A DNA stretch of 64,000 nucleotides, from the NCBI RefSeq assembly GCF_006539505.1, contig NZ_BJND01000037.1:45660-109659 (forward strand), read 5' to 3'. A program made the position numbers and the translations under genes. Below, piece by piece: positions 34,011 through 43,378 of the stretch. The DNA comes from Streptomyces spinoverrucosus. GTDB lineage: Bacteria; Actinomycetota; Actinomycetes; Streptomycetales; Streptomycetaceae. Positions within the stretch are counted from its first letter, which is position 1. Each line of letters opens with the position of its first letter. The notes under the pieces were generated by a model, which had not been told where the DNA came from, did no database searches, and was given only the letters and a program-made list of their open reading frames with translations.

Positions 34011-34844
34011 TCAACCCTTTACTCCGGTGAGCGTGACGCCCTCGACGAACGCCTTCTGGGCGAAGAAGAACACGAGGATCACGGGGGCCATGACCAGCAC
34101 GGTCGCGGCCATGGTGAGATTCCAGTCGGTGTGGTGAGCGCCCTTGAACGACTCCAGGCCGTAGGACAGCGTCCAGGCGCCGGGGTTCTCGGAGGCGTAG
34201 ATCTGCGGGCCGAAGTAGTCGTTCCACGCGTAGAAGAACTGGAACAGGGCCACCGCGGCCACGCCCGGCTTCGCCATCGGCAGGACGACCCTCAGCAACG
34301 TCCGCAGTTCCCCGCAGCCGTCAACGCGCGCCGCGTCCAGGTACTCGTTCGGGATCGTCGTCAGGAACTGGCGCAGCAGGAAGATGGAGAACGCGTCCCC
34401 GAACGCCATCGGGATCAGCAGGGGCCACAGGCTGCCGGAGAGATCCAGCTGCTTCGCCCAGAACAGGTACATCGGGATGACGACGACCTGCGGCGGCAGC
34501 ATCATCATCGAGATCACCAGCATGAGGGACAGATTGCGGCCCCGGAAGCGGAACTTGGCCAGGGCGTACGCGACCGGGATCGACGACACCACGGTCAGGA
34601 CGGTGCCCAGACCGGCGTAGAGCAGCGTGTTGCGCCACCAGGTGAGAAAGCCCGGCGTGTCGAAGACCCGCTGGTAGTTGCCCCACTCCCAGGTGTCCGG
34701 GATCAGATCGCGGCTGAGGGCCTGGCTGTCGCTCATCAGGGAGGTGAGAACCACGAAGACGAACGGCAGGGTGAAGAACAGCGCGGCGGCGACGCCCAAG
34801 GAGTGTACGGCGACCCACTCCAGCAGTGTCCGGCGGCGGATCAT
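34011..34844 (-). CDS. csnG: Sugar ABC transporter permease (MalG type)
   Basis: A 277-residue inner-membrane protein with six hydrophobic segments. The EAA loop EYLDAARVDGCGELRTLLRV contacts the ATPase. The C-terminus EGVTLTGVKG is typical of MalG-like subunits. Its ATG overlaps the csnF stop (ATGA). No ATPase gene is in the operon, so it probably uses the shared MsiK ATPase, as other Streptomyces oligosaccharide importers do. Confidence 0.9.
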   Translation of the reverse strand: MIRRRTLLEWVAVHSLGVAAALFFTLPFVFVVLTSLMSDSQALSRDLIPDTWEWGNYQRVFDTPGFLTWWRNTLLYAGLGTVLTVVSSIPVAYALAKFRFRGRNLSLMLVISMMMLPPQVVVIPMYLFWAKQLDLSGSLWPLLIPMAFGDAFSIFLLRQFLTTIPNEYLDAARVDGCGELRTLLRVVLPMAKPGVAAVALFQFFYAWNDYFGPQIYASENPGAWTLSYGLESFKGAHHTDWNLTMAATVLVMAPVILVFFFAQKAFVEGVTLTGVKG

Positions 34845-35779
34845 TGGTCACCTGCCTGGATGAGACCGCCCCGACGCCGCATCAGCAGTGCGGTGAACGC
34901 CATCGACAGGGCGAACAGGACCAGCGCCACCACGCACGCCGCGCCGTAGTCGAAACGCTGGAAGCCGAGGTTGTAGACGAGCTGGGGGAGAGTGAGCGTC
35001 GACTTCTCCGGGTAGCCGGGCTCGAACTGGGTGCCCGCGCCCTGGATCACACCCGAGGCGACCTTCCCCGCGATCAGCGGCTGTGTGTAGTACTGCATGG
35101 TCTGGATCACGCCCGTGACCACCGCGAACATCACGATCGGCGAGATGTTGGGCAGCGTCACGTACCGGAACCGCTGCCACGCCGACGCCCCGTCCAGTTC
35201 GGCCGCCTCGTACTGCTCCTTCGGTACGTCGAGCAGGGCGGCCATGAAGATGACCATCAGGTCGCCGATGCCCCACAGGGCCAGCAGGGCGAGCGCCGGT
35301 TTTGACCAGGCGGGGTCGGCGAACCAGGCGGGGGCCGGGATGCCGGCCCCCTCCAGGATCGAGTTGACCGGGCCGGTGCCGGGGTTGAGGAGGAAGGCGA
35401 AGGCCATGGTGGCGGCGACGGGTGGGGCGAGGTAGGGCAGATAGAACAGGGTGCGGAAGACGCCCGTGCCGGTCTTGATCTTCGTGATGAGCAGGCCGAC
35501 GCCGAGTCCGAAGACGACCCGGAGGGTGACCATCACCAGCACCAGCCACAGGGTGTTGCGCAGGGCCGGCCAGAAGAGCGGGTAGTGCTCGAAGACATAG
35601 GTCCAGTTCTTCGTTCCGCTCCAGGTCGGCGGCCGGAAGCCGTCGTAGTGCATGAACGAGAAATAGACCGTCGACAGCAGCGGATAGGCGAAGAAGACCG
35701 AGAAGCCGATCAGCCAGGGGGACAGAAAGGCCGCGGTACGCAGTGCGGATCTACGGTGCTTGACTGCCAGGGTCGTCAT
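34841..35779 (-). CDS. csnF: Sugar ABC transporter permease (MalF type)
   Basis: A 312-residue permease with six membrane helices and the EAA loop EQYEAAELDGASAWQRFRYV near residue 200. It forms the channel with CsnG. It begins 10 nt after csnE and overlaps csnG by 4 nt. Confidence 0.9.
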   Translation of the reverse strand: MTTLAVKHRRSALRTAAFLSPWLIGFSVFFAYPLLSTVYFSFMHYDGFRPPTWSGTKNWTYVFEHYPLFWPALRNTLWLVLVMVTLRVVFGLGVGLLITKIKTGTGVFRTLFYLPYLAPPVAATMAFAFLLNPGTGPVNSILEGAGIPAPAWFADPAWSKPALALLALWGIGDLMVIFMAALLDVPKEQYEAAELDGASAWQRFRYVTLPNISPIVMFAVVTGVIQTMQYYTQPLIAGKVASGVIQGAGTQFEPGYPEKSTLTLPQLVYNLGFQRFDYGAACVVALVLFALSMAFTALLMRRRGGLIQAGDQ

Positions 35780-35789
35780 GGTGGTGCCG

Positions 35790-37121
35790 CTACTTCGCCT
35801 GCGCGATGTCCGTGTCGATCTGCCGGGCGGTCTTTGCCAGGCCCGCCTTCAGATCGGTCTCCTTGCCGCTTTCGTAGTCGTAGCCGAACTGCTGGATCGT
35901 CGTGAGATACACACCGCCGTTGACGGAGGCCGGGGTGGTCGTGGAGTTCGGGTTGGCGGCGATCTCCAGGAACGTCTTGAAACGCGGGTCGTACTTCAGC
36001 TTGGGCGACTTCAGGGCGGCGAGCGTGGAGGGGACGTTGTGGATGGCGTTGGAGAAGTTCACGACCGCGTCCGTGTCCGTGGTCATGTACTTCACCAGCT
36101 CCCAGGCGGCGTTCTGCTTCTTGCTGGTGGCGGCGATTCCGGCGATGGTGCCGGTGATGTAGCCCTTGCCGTACTGGTCCGCCTGGTCGTCGGGGACGGG
36201 CAGCGGGGCGACGCCGATCTCGAAGTCGGGCCGCGCGTCCAGGGCCATGCCCAGGCGCCATTCGCCGTCGAGTTGCATGGCGACCTGGCCGGTGTGGAAG
36301 GGGTGCTTGGGGCCCCATTCGTCACCGAGGGTGGCGCGGTAGGTCTCCAGTTTCCGGTAGCCGCCGAGGGCGTCGACGAGCCGCTTCTGGAGCTTGAAAC
36401 CGGCCTCGAAAGCGGGGTCCTTGGCGAGATTGGACTTGCCGTTGTCGTCGAAGTAGGTCGGGGAGAACTGGCCGAGGTAGTGCTCGGTGGTGGTCTCCCA
36501 GCCGTGGTAGTTCGGCATGAAGCCGAGCTGCTTGTAGGAGCTGCCTTGAGTGATGGTCAGTTTCTTCGCCACGGACTCGAATTCGGACCAGGTCTTCGGC
36601 GGTGCCTTGATACCGGCCTTCTCGAAGGCGGTCTTGTTGTAGTAGAGCCCGTACGCGTCACCCAGCAGCGGGACCGCGCAGCGGTTGCCCTCGTACTGGG
36701 TGTACTCGTTCATGGCCTTCGGGAAGGTCTTCTCCGGGTCGATGCCGGACTTCTCGAAGAAGGGATTGAGGTCGACCAGCGCGCCCGACGAGCAGAACTT
36801 GCCGACGTTGTTGGTGGTGAAGGACGAGATCACGTCGGGGGCGTTGTCGCCGCCCGCCCGCAGGGCCTGGTTGATCTTGTCGTCGGTCATATTGCCGACG
36901 ATCTTCACGTCGATGTTGGGGTGCGCCTTCTCGAAACCGGCGATCAGCGACTGCACGGCCTCGACCTCGGAGGGCGCGCTCCAGGCGTGCCAGAAGGTGA
37001 GGGTCGTCGCCTGGGAGGGGTCGTCGTTCGCGCCGGAGGCGGACTGGCCGGTGCAGGCGGTGGCGAGGAGGGCCACGGAGGCGGCGAGCGTAACGGCCGC
37101 TTTTCGGGATATTCCGGGCAT
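35790..37121 (-). CDS. csnE: Sugar-binding lipoprotein of ABC transporter
   Basis: A 443-residue extracytoplasmic solute-binding protein (family 1). The signal peptide has lipobox LLATAC, so it is a lipoprotein. The mature N-terminus has TTLTFWHAWSAPSEVEAVQS, and GDAYGLYYNK and MQLDGEWRL are family features. ATG 37121 has GGAGG 9 nt upstream. It binds the oligosaccharide for CsnF-CsnG. Confidence 0.9.
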   Translation of the reverse strand: MPGISRKAAVTLAASVALLATACTGQSASGANDDPSQATTLTFWHAWSAPSEVEAVQSLIAGFEKAHPNIDVKIVGNMTDDKINQALRAGGDNAPDVISSFTTNNVGKFCSSGALVDLNPFFEKSGIDPEKTFPKAMNEYTQYEGNRCAVPLLGDAYGLYYNKTAFEKAGIKAPPKTWSEFESVAKKLTITQGSSYKQLGFMPNYHGWETTTEHYLGQFSPTYFDDNGKSNLAKDPAFEAGFKLQKRLVDALGGYRKLETYRATLGDEWGPKHPFHTGQVAMQLDGEWRLGMALDARPDFEIGVAPLPVPDDQADQYGKGYITGTIAGIAATSKKQNAAWELVKYMTTDTDAVVNFSNAIHNVPSTLAALKSPKLKYDPRFKTFLEIAANPNSTTTPASVNGGVYLTTIQQFGYDYESGKETDLKAGLAKTARQIDTDIAQAK

Positions 37122-37162
37122 GGCAGGGCCTCCCAAGTAGGGGAAGGAGCGGGATGGGTTGC

Positions 37163-38428
37163 TCAGCGCGAGGTGTCGAAGACCTCGTCGCGGGTGGTGG
37201 CCAGGGCGCTCTCCAACGCGCCGCGCAGGACGGGGTGTTCGCGTACGTCACCGATGACGAGCCGGGGCCGGGCCGCCGCCAGCTCCGCCAACTCGGCCTG
37301 CACCAGGGCGCGCAGGGTCTCGCCGCTGGAGGTGAGGGAGGCGCCGCTCAGGACGACGAGTTCGGGGTCGAGGACGGAGACGAGGGAGGCGAGGCCGGTG
37401 GCGAGGCGCGTGGCGTAGGTGTGGAGGAGGTGGCGGTGGGGGTTGTCTGTGGCCGACCCGGAGTCGGTGTCGGCCTTGGGCGTACGCCGCCCCGGGTCGT
37501 CGTAAGCCTCCGCCGCGCGGGCCAGCAGGGTGGCGGCGACCTCGGTGTACGGGCCCGAGGGGATGTCCGGGACGCCGAGGTCGCGGGCGAGGGCGGGGAC
37601 GGCCTGGGATCCGGCCAGCTCCTGGTAGCCGCCGCTGTTGGCCTTGGTGACCTGGCGGACCAGGGGGGCGCCGGGGACGGGCAGGAAGCCGACCTCGCCC
37701 GCGCCGCCGGTCCAGCCGCGGTGCAGTCGGCCGCCGAGGACCAGGGCGGCGCCGAGGCCGCCCTCGTTCCACAGCAGCACGAAGTCGCCGTGCCCGCGGG
37801 CGGCGCCGAGGCGCTGCTCGGCGACGGCGACGAGGTTGACGTCGTTCTCGTACTCGACCGGCATCGGCAGTGCGGCGGCGAGTTCGTCGAGGAGGGTGGG
37901 GGAGTGCCAGCCCGGCAGGTGTGAGGCGTAGCGCAGGCGGCCGGTGTTGGGGTCGAAGGCGCCGGGGGTGCCGATGACGAGCCGCCGGATGTCGTCCCTG
38001 GCCAGCCCGGCGGCCTTCACGGCGCCGTCGAGGGCGTCGGCGACCTGGCGTACGACGGGCTGGGCGGGGCGTCTGCCGGGCGCGGGGATCTCGTACGTGC
38101 CGACCGTGCGGCCGGTGATGTCGGCGACGGCGGCGAGGATGCGCTCGGGGGTGACGTCGAGGCCGGCGGCGTAGGCGGCGGCCGGGTTGAGGGCGTAGAG
38201 CTGGGCGTTCGGCCCGGGGCGGCCCTCGCTGGTGCCGGTCACCAGCACGAGCCCGGCGGCCTCCAGGCGGGCCAGCAGCTGGGAGGCGGTCGGCTTGGAG
38301 AGGCCGGTGAGCTTGCCGATGCGGGTGCGGGAGAGGGGGCCGTGCTCCAGGAGCAGGTCGAGCGCGGCACGGTCGTTCATGGCGCGCAGGACGCGGGGAG
38401 TGCCCGGGGTACCGGCGGTTCCTGCCAT
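37163..38428 (-). CDS. csnR: ROK-family transcriptional regulator
   Basis: A 421-residue regulator, first gene of the operon. The winged helix-turn-helix lies at about residues 30-60 (TRIGKLTGLSKPTASQLLAR). The ROK domain follows, with YENDVNLVA, NEGGLGAALVL and GGAGEVGFLPV. The usual CxCGxxGC zinc site is absent. In S. coelicolor CsnR represses its own operon and chitosan responses. The palindrome at 38499 is the probable autoregulatory operator. The gap to csnE is 41 nt. Confidence 0.88.
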   Translation of the reverse strand: MAGTAGTPGTPRVLRAMNDRAALDLLLEHGPLSRTRIGKLTGLSKPTASQLLARLEAAGLVLVTGTSEGRPGPNAQLYALNPAAAYAAGLDVTPERILAAVADITGRTVGTYEIPAPGRRPAQPVVRQVADALDGAVKAAGLARDDIRRLVIGTPGAFDPNTGRLRYASHLPGWHSPTLLDELAAALPMPVEYENDVNLVAVAEQRLGAARGHGDFVLLWNEGGLGAALVLGGRLHRGWTGGAGEVGFLPVPGAPLVRQVTKANSGGYQELAGSQAVPALARDLGVPDIPSGPYTEVAATLLARAAEAYDDPGRRTPKADTDSGSATDNPHRHLLHTYATRLATGLASLVSVLDPELVVLSGASLTSSGETLRALVQAELAELAAARPRLVIGDVREHPVLRGALESALATTRDEVFDTSR

Positions 38429-38498
38429 GACTTCGACACCTGCCTTTCGGCCGCTCAGCTTGGCAGCGGGCGGTGCTGTGCGTCCATCCCACCACTGT

Positions 38499-38513
38499 TA
38501 GGAAGGTTTCCTA
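38499..38513 (-). promoter_or_regulatory. Palindromic operator upstream of csnR
   Basis: TAGGAAGGTTTCCTA has perfect 6-bp arms and a 3-nt centre, 71 nt before the csnR start. It resembles the AGGAAA-TTTCCT type palindromes bound by CsnR. A further AGGAAGG half-site follows at about 38523. Confidence 0.7.
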
Positions 38514-38560
38514 TCGGCTGGCAGGAAGGTAGGCCCGGCAGGAAGGGGGCGTCAAGAGCG

Positions 38561-38599
38561 AACGCCCCCGCGGCAACGGAGTCGTTACCTGGGGGCGTT
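38561..38599 (-). terminator. Terminator after mscS gene
   Basis: AACGCCCCC (38561-38569) pairs with 38591-38599, and an inner AACG/CGTT stem extends it. It lies 41 nt downstream of the mscS stop on the minus strand. Confidence 0.7.
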
Positions 38600-38639
38600 G
38601 CGTGGTCGTTCTCTCGAACGAGTGTGCTGAACCGTTCCG

Positions 38640-39734
38640 CTACTTCGTCGTGCTCGTCGGTGGTGTGAGCGGTGATGCCGCGGCCGCCTGCGGAGACGTC
38701 GTGCTCGCGAACGCCGACGGTGCCGCCATCCCCGCCGTCGGGTCGGTCGTGGGCTCCTCGTCCTGCTGGAGCGGGAGGCCGCCGACGATGCGGATGCCCT
38801 CCTGGTCGAAGCGGCGCTTGATGCGCCAGCGCAGTTCGCGTTCGATCGTCAGGGCCTTGCCCGGCATCGTCTTGGCCGAGACGCGCACGACCATCGAGTC
38901 GAGCAGGACGCTGTCCAGGCCGAGGATCTCGATCGGGCCCCAGAGCATCTCGTTCCAGGGCTCCTCCTTGCTCATCGCCTCGCCGACCTCGGTGAGCACG
39001 GCCTTGACGCGGTCGAGGTCCTCGGAGGGGCGCACGGTGACGTCGACGCCGGCCGTGGCCCAGCCCTGGGAGAGGTTGCCGACCCGCTTGACCTCGCCGT
39101 TGCGGACGTACCAGATCTCGCCGTTGTCCCCGCGCAGCTTGGTGACGCGCAGGCCCACCTCGATGACCTCACCGGACGCGACGCCGACGTCGATCGAGTC
39201 GCCGACGCCGTACTGGTCCTCAAGGATCATGAACACGCCGGACAGGAAGTCCGTGACGAGGTTGCGCGCGCCGAAACCGATCGCCACGCCCGCCACGCCC
39301 GCGGAGGCGAGGAGCGGGGCCAGGTTGATCTGGAAGGTGGAAAGGATCATCAGGGCGGCCGTGCCGAGGATGACGAAGCTCGCCACCGAGCGCAGCACCG
39401 AGCCGATCGCCTGGGAGCGCTGACGGCGGCGCTCCACGTTCACCAGCAGACCGCCGATCGCCGTGCCGTCCACCGACTGCGCGGTGCGGTTCATGCGCTC
39501 GATCAGCTTGGTGATCGCCCGCCGCACCGCCACCCGCAGCACCACCGCGACCACCACGATCAGCAGCACCTGCAGCCCGATCGCCAGCCACGTCGACCAG
39601 TTCTCCTCCACCCAGCCGGCGGCGTTCGTCGCGCTCTGCTGGGCGTCCTGGAGTGTGGGCACGGAGGGTGCCGTCTCCGAGGGGGACGGGGACGGTGACG
39701 GTCCGGCGGCCAGTAGGACGGGCAAGGGCGACAC
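38640..39734 (-). CDS. MscS-family mechanosensitive channel
   Basis: A 364-residue small-conductance channel that opens under osmotic downshock. There is an N-terminal Pro/Ser stretch and membrane helices at about residues 45-70 and 115-140. The pore helix LLASAGVAGVAIGFGARNLVTD holds the Gly/Ala pattern of TM3. The beta domain has GDSIDVGVASGEVIEVGLR and IWYVRNGEVKRV. The C-terminal tail is Ser/Thr/Pro-rich. GTG 39734 is preferred (GGAGG 8 nt upstream) over the TTG seven codons earlier. Confidence 0.9.
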   Translation of the reverse strand: MSPLPVLLAAGPSPSPSPSETAPSVPTLQDAQQSATNAAGWVEENWSTWLAIGLQVLLIVVVAVVLRVAVRRAITKLIERMNRTAQSVDGTAIGGLLVNVERRRQRSQAIGSVLRSVASFVILGTAALMILSTFQINLAPLLASAGVAGVAIGFGARNLVTDFLSGVFMILEDQYGVGDSIDVGVASGEVIEVGLRVTKLRGDNGEIWYVRNGEVKRVGNLSQGWATAGVDVTVRPSEDLDRVKAVLTEVGEAMSKEEPWNEMLWGPIEILGLDSVLLDSMVVRVSAKTMPGKALTIERELRWRIKRRFDQEGIRIVGGLPLQQDEEPTTDPTAGMAAPSAFASTTSPQAAAASPLTPPTSTTK

Positions 39735-40098
39735 GGCGGATACCTCCAGGTGCAAGGGCCCGCCCCCGGTACGGCGGTCAGGTCCAAGGTCACGAACAGG
39801 TCACCGGATGGGCGGAGCAACCACACTAACGGGGCACCGTGTGGGGATTGCTGCGATGTTCGAGGGAGAGACGGTGTTGATCGGGGGATGAACAGATCAG
39901 ACGAACAGCAGGTGAGGGGAACAGTCCGATGAGGAGGGGGGAGGAAATGGTCGGGAGCCTGGGGAGGAAGCGGATGTGGTCGAAAACACTCCCAGCCCGT
40001 TACCGGGACATGGTGGCGCTTTCACCAGGCATGAGGGGAGACTGACTGCAGATCGTCCCGGCGCGAGCCACGCGCCGCCGACGCCCAAGGAGGCATCC
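39735..40098. other. Intergenic region between divergent mscS and HNH nuclease genes
   Basis: These 364 bases have no convincing coding frame. They contain both promoters and a G-rich stretch at 39915-39970. No clear operator or RNA was recognised. Confidence 0.5.
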
Positions 40099-40635
40099 GT
40101 GCCGCATGTCCTGGTCCTCAACGCGTCGTACGAGCCGCTCGGCGTCGTACCGCTCCGCCGCGCGCTCGTCCTCGTCCTCGAGAACAAGGCCGTATGCCTC
40201 GAGGAGTCCGGCGCCTATCTGCACAGCGCAACCGTCACAGTCCCCGCACCCAGCGTGGTCCGGCTCAAGCGATTCGTCCGGGTTCCCTATCGGGGACCCG
40301 TTCCTCTGACCCGCCGGGCGCTGTTCGCGCGCGACGGGGGCCGGTGCATGTACTGCGGTGGCGTCGCAACCAGCGTCGACCACGTCATCCCGCGCTCCCG
40401 CGGGGGCAAGCACGTCTGGGACAACGTGGTGGCCTCGTGCCGCCGCTGCAACCACGTCAAGGCCGACCGCCACCTCACCGAGATCGGCTGGCGGCTGCGA
40501 CACAAACCCGCCCCACCCACCGGCCTGGCCTGGCGCATCATCGGGACCGGCCATAGGGACCCGCGCTGGCTGCCGTACTTGCAGCCGTACGGCGCGGACG
40601 ACGCCTTGGCCCGGATCGACGGCATTTCCGCCTGA
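40099..40635 (+). CDS. HNH endonuclease domain protein
   Basis: A 178-residue protein. The HNH fold shows CMYCGG, VDHVIPRSRGGKHVWDN and CRRCNHVKADR: two CxxC pairs for zinc, the catalytic His in DHV, and Asn and His in the following helix. The N-terminal VLVLNASYEPLGVVPLRRAL is shared by a widespread actinobacterial family of stand-alone HNH proteins whose role is not settled. GTG 40099 has a perfect AGGAGG 5 nt upstream. No phage or restriction gene is adjacent. Confidence 0.9.
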   Translation: MPHVLVLNASYEPLGVVPLRRALVLVLENKAVCLEESGAYLHSATVTVPAPSVVRLKRFVRVPYRGPVPLTRRALFARDGGRCMYCGGVATSVDHVIPRSRGGKHVWDNVVASCRRCNHVKADRHLTEIGWRLRHKPAPPTGLAWRIIGTGHRDPRWLPYLQPYGADDALARIDGISA

Positions 40636-40724
40636 CGATCCGGGCTTTTGCATGTCCCGTACAGGGTGCTCGTACGGGACCGGGGAGACCCCCGTCCACC
40701 CCGGTCCCGTGAGCACGCGCGCCC

Positions 40725-42086
40725 TTACACGTACCTCAGCTCACCCGGCCGCACCGACCTGCGCAGCAGCGGCAGTGAGGTGGCCGCCGCCAGCAGGCAC
40801 GCGCCGTACACCCCCGCCGGGACCAGCAGCGCCGTCCACGGCAGTGTGCCGCTGCCGGTGAGCGTGGCGTACCAGGTGGCGATGACCATGCCGCCGACGC
40901 CCGCCAGCAGCATCGCCGGCGCCAGCGGCAGCGCGGTCTCCAGCAGCAGCGCCCGGCCCAGCACCGCCTGCGGCACCCCGGCGGCGGTCTGCGCGGCCAG
41001 GCCCCTGCGCCGGGTGGCGAGGGACTCGGCGGTGCCGACGGCGAGCGCCGACAGCGTGATCAGCAGGGCGACCGCGATCGCGGCGGCGGTCAGGTCGAGG
41101 CCGGTGGTGTAGAAGGAGCGGCTCGCGGCCAGCGGCTGCTCGGCGTCGAGTGCCGCCAGCAGCGCCTGCCGCACGCCCATGAATCCCGTACCGACGATCG
41201 TCACCAGCAGCACCGCGGCATGTGTGCGGGCCGCCGCCCAGGGGTCGTCGCGCAGCCGCTCCGCCGCGATCAGCACCGTCGGCCGATCGGTGCGGGCGGC
41301 GAGGAAGGCGCCGGTGAGCCGGGCCGAGGCACCGGACAGCCAGATCGCGCCCGCCCCGACGAGCAGCACCGCGAAGAACACCGTCAGCGGGGCCTGCGCC
41401 AGCCCGAGCTGACCGCGCTCGTCCGAGGTCAGAGCCATGAGCAGCAGCACCGCGAGCGCCGCGGCCGCCACCAGAAAGACGCGCCCCGGCCGCCGCGCCG
41501 TCCGCACCCGGCGCACCCAGCCCAGCGGCGAGGCGATCACCCGGCGCAACGCCAGCGCGCTCACCATCGCCCCCAGCGCCGGTACGGCCACCGCGGCCAG
41601 CGCGAACCCGGCCCAGACGACGACCGGCGGCCGCTGCCACACCCCCAGCACCACCACGACGGAGGCGATCGTCGCCGCCAGCGACCCGGCCAGACAGGCG
41701 AGCCCCGCCTCCAGCGCCGCGATCCGCCGCACCTGCCCCGGTGCGGCGCCCGCGAGCCGCAGCCCGGCCAGCCGCCGGTCCCGGTGCACGGCGCCGATCC
41801 GGGAGCACTGCCCGAGGAACCCCAGCACCGGGATCAGCAGCATCATCAGCGCGACGACGACCCCCGCCCGTTCCCCGGGCTGGTTCAGCAGGCCGTTGCC
41901 GAAGCCGACGCTGTACTGCCCCTCCACCGACGCGATCGCCACCGCGCCCAGCGCGAACCCGGTGGCCAGCCCCGCGCCCACCGCGGTGAGCCCGACCCGC
42001 CACCACTCCCGCCGGTCGGAACCACGGGTCAGCAGCCACGCGAGCCGCAGATCGGACCCCGTTCCAGCAGCGCCGACACCCCTCAC
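40725..42086 (-). CDS. FtsX-like ABC transporter permease
   Basis: A 453-residue membrane protein with about eight to ten hydrophobic segments and two FtsX/MacB-type permease parts (LMMLLIPVLGFLGQCSRIGAV and LLITLSALAVGTAESLATRR). Each has the helix after the loop where the ATPase docks (RLAGAAPGQVRRIAALEAG). It probably exports a lipid or peptide. The GTG start overlaps the ATPase stop (GTGA). Confidence 0.87.
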   Translation of the reverse strand: MRGVGAAGTGSDLRLAWLLTRGSDRREWWRVGLTAVGAGLATGFALGAVAIASVEGQYSVGFGNGLLNQPGERAGVVVALMMLLIPVLGFLGQCSRIGAVHRDRRLAGLRLAGAAPGQVRRIAALEAGLACLAGSLAATIASVVVVLGVWQRPPVVVWAGFALAAVAVPALGAMVSALALRRVIASPLGWVRRVRTARRPGRVFLVAAAALAVLLLMALTSDERGQLGLAQAPLTVFFAVLLVGAGAIWLSGASARLTGAFLAARTDRPTVLIAAERLRDDPWAAARTHAAVLLVTIVGTGFMGVRQALLAALDAEQPLAASRSFYTTGLDLTAAAIAVALLITLSALAVGTAESLATRRRGLAAQTAAGVPQAVLGRALLLETALPLAPAMLLAGVGGMVIATWYATLTGSGTLPWTALLVPAGVYGACLLAAATSLPLLRRSVRPGELRYV

Positions 42087-42769
42087 GCCGTCACCCCCAC
42101 CGGCACCACGACGCCGTCACTCAGCCGGATCTCCCGGTCCGCGTACGCCGCCACCTGGGCGTCATGCGTGATCAGCAGCACGGACGTGCCCGCCTCGCGG
42201 GCCGTGTGCACCAGCGCCGTCATCGCCTGCTCGCCCGCCAGCGAGTCCAGCGCGCCCGTCGGCTCGTCCGCGAACACCACCCGCGGCCCGGTGACCAGCG
42301 CCCGCGCCAGCGAGGCCCGCTGAGCCTGTCCGCCGCTCATCTCACCCGGCCGCAGCTCCCCCTGCCCGCGCACCCCGAACCGCTCCAGCCACTCCCCGGC
42401 CCGGTCCCGCGCCTCCCGCCGACCGGCCCCGCCCAGCATCAGGGGCAGCGCCACGTTGTCGAGGGCGGTCAGCTCGGGAATCAGCTGCCCGAACTGGAAC
42501 ACCACCCCGAACTCCGTCCGCCGCAGCTCGCTCAGCCGCCGCTCCGGCAGCCGGTCGACGCGTTCGCCGCCGTACGACACCGAACCCCCGTCGGGCCGCA
42601 CGATCCCCGCGAGGCAGTGCAGCAGCGTCGACTTCCCGCTGCCGCTGGCGCCGGTCACGGCGAGGATCTCGCCGGCGTGCAGCTCGACCGACGCGCCGCG
42701 CAGGGCCTCGGTCCTGCCGTGCGCCTTGGTGAGGTCACGGGCCGCGAGCAGCGGCTCTGGGTTGCTCAT
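42083..42769 (-). CDS. MacB/LolD-type ABC ATPase
   Basis: A 228-residue ATPase. Walker A VTGASGSGKSTLLHC, Q-loop VFQFGQLIPELTA, signature MSGGQAQRASLARAL, Walker B VVFADEPTGALD and switch His in LLITHDAQV are all intact. It pairs with the permease downstream and overlaps padR and the permease by 4 nt each, a tight three-gene operon. Confidence 0.92.
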   Translation of the reverse strand: MSNPEPLLAARDLTKAHGRTEALRGASVELHAGEILAVTGASGSGKSTLLHCLAGIVRPDGGSVSYGGERVDRLPERRLSELRRTEFGVVFQFGQLIPELTALDNVALPLMLGGAGRREARDRAGEWLERFGVRGQGELRPGEMSGGQAQRASLARALVTGPRVVFADEPTGALDSLAGEQAMTALVHTAREAGTSVLLITHDAQVAAYADREIRLSDGVVVPVGVTA

Positions 42770-43299
42770 GCTGAGTCGACCTCCGCGGTCAGGGTGGTGA
42801 GCCGGGCCGCCGTGGTGGTCATCCAGCGGAGGTCGGCGTCGAGGTGGTTGAGGGCGTAGTCCGCCGAGAGCACGGTCGTGAGATCGGCGCCCGGGCCGGT
42901 CTTGACCGCCGTGAGCTCCCGCATGCGCTCCATGTGGGCGGTCCGCTGGGCGCGCAGATAGGCCGCCGGATCGCCGCCCGACAGGATCGAGACGACGACC
43001 TTGGCGAAGATCTCGTTCGTTACGAACGGCGCGGGCGGCGCGATCTCGCCCGCCCAGCGCGCCAGTTCCCGCGTCCCGTCCGCCGTGCGGCGGTACAGCG
43101 TGCGCTCGGGGCCGCCGTCGGTGTCGGTGCCGTCGACCTCGGCCAGTCCGTCGCGGACCAGGCGTTGCAGGGTGGTGTACACCTGCCCGTAGGCCAGCGG
43201 GCGGGCCTGCGGAAAGCGTTCGTCGTGCCGTCGCTTGAGGTCGTAGCCATGGCTGGGACCGGTAGCGAGCAGCCCGAGCAGGATGTGACGGGTGCTCAT
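42766..43299 (-). CDS. PadR-family transcriptional regulator
   Basis: A 177-residue regulator. The N-terminal winged helix has HILLGLLATGPSHGYDLKRR and YGQVYTTLQRLVRDGLAEV, both typical of PadR, with a helical C-terminal dimerisation part (AYLRAQRTAHMERMREL). ATG 43299 is chosen because the operator occupies the longer frame's start. It probably represses itself and the ABC exporter until a ligand, perhaps an antibiotic, releases it. Confidence 0.9.
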   Translation of the reverse strand: MSTRHILLGLLATGPSHGYDLKRRHDERFPQARPLAYGQVYTTLQRLVRDGLAEVDGTDTDGGPERTLYRRTADGTRELARWAGEIAPPAPFVTNEIFAKVVVSILSGGDPAAYLRAQRTAHMERMRELTAVKTGPGADLTTVLSADYALNHLDADLRWMTTTAARLTTLTAEVDSA

Positions 43300-43308
43300 G
43301 CGATCAGT

Positions 43309-43323
43309 ATGTACTGAGTACAT
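43309..43323 (-). promoter_or_regulatory. PadR operator
   Basis: ATGTACTGAGTACAT has perfect 6-bp arms and a 3-nt centre, 10 nt before the padR start. ATGT/ACAT palindromes are the usual PadR sites, and further GTAC steps flank it. Confidence 0.75.
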
Positions 43324-43378
43324 GTACTGAGTGAATAGTGGCCCGGAAATTGTCCGGTGGGGGGTTGAGCAGCGTGCC

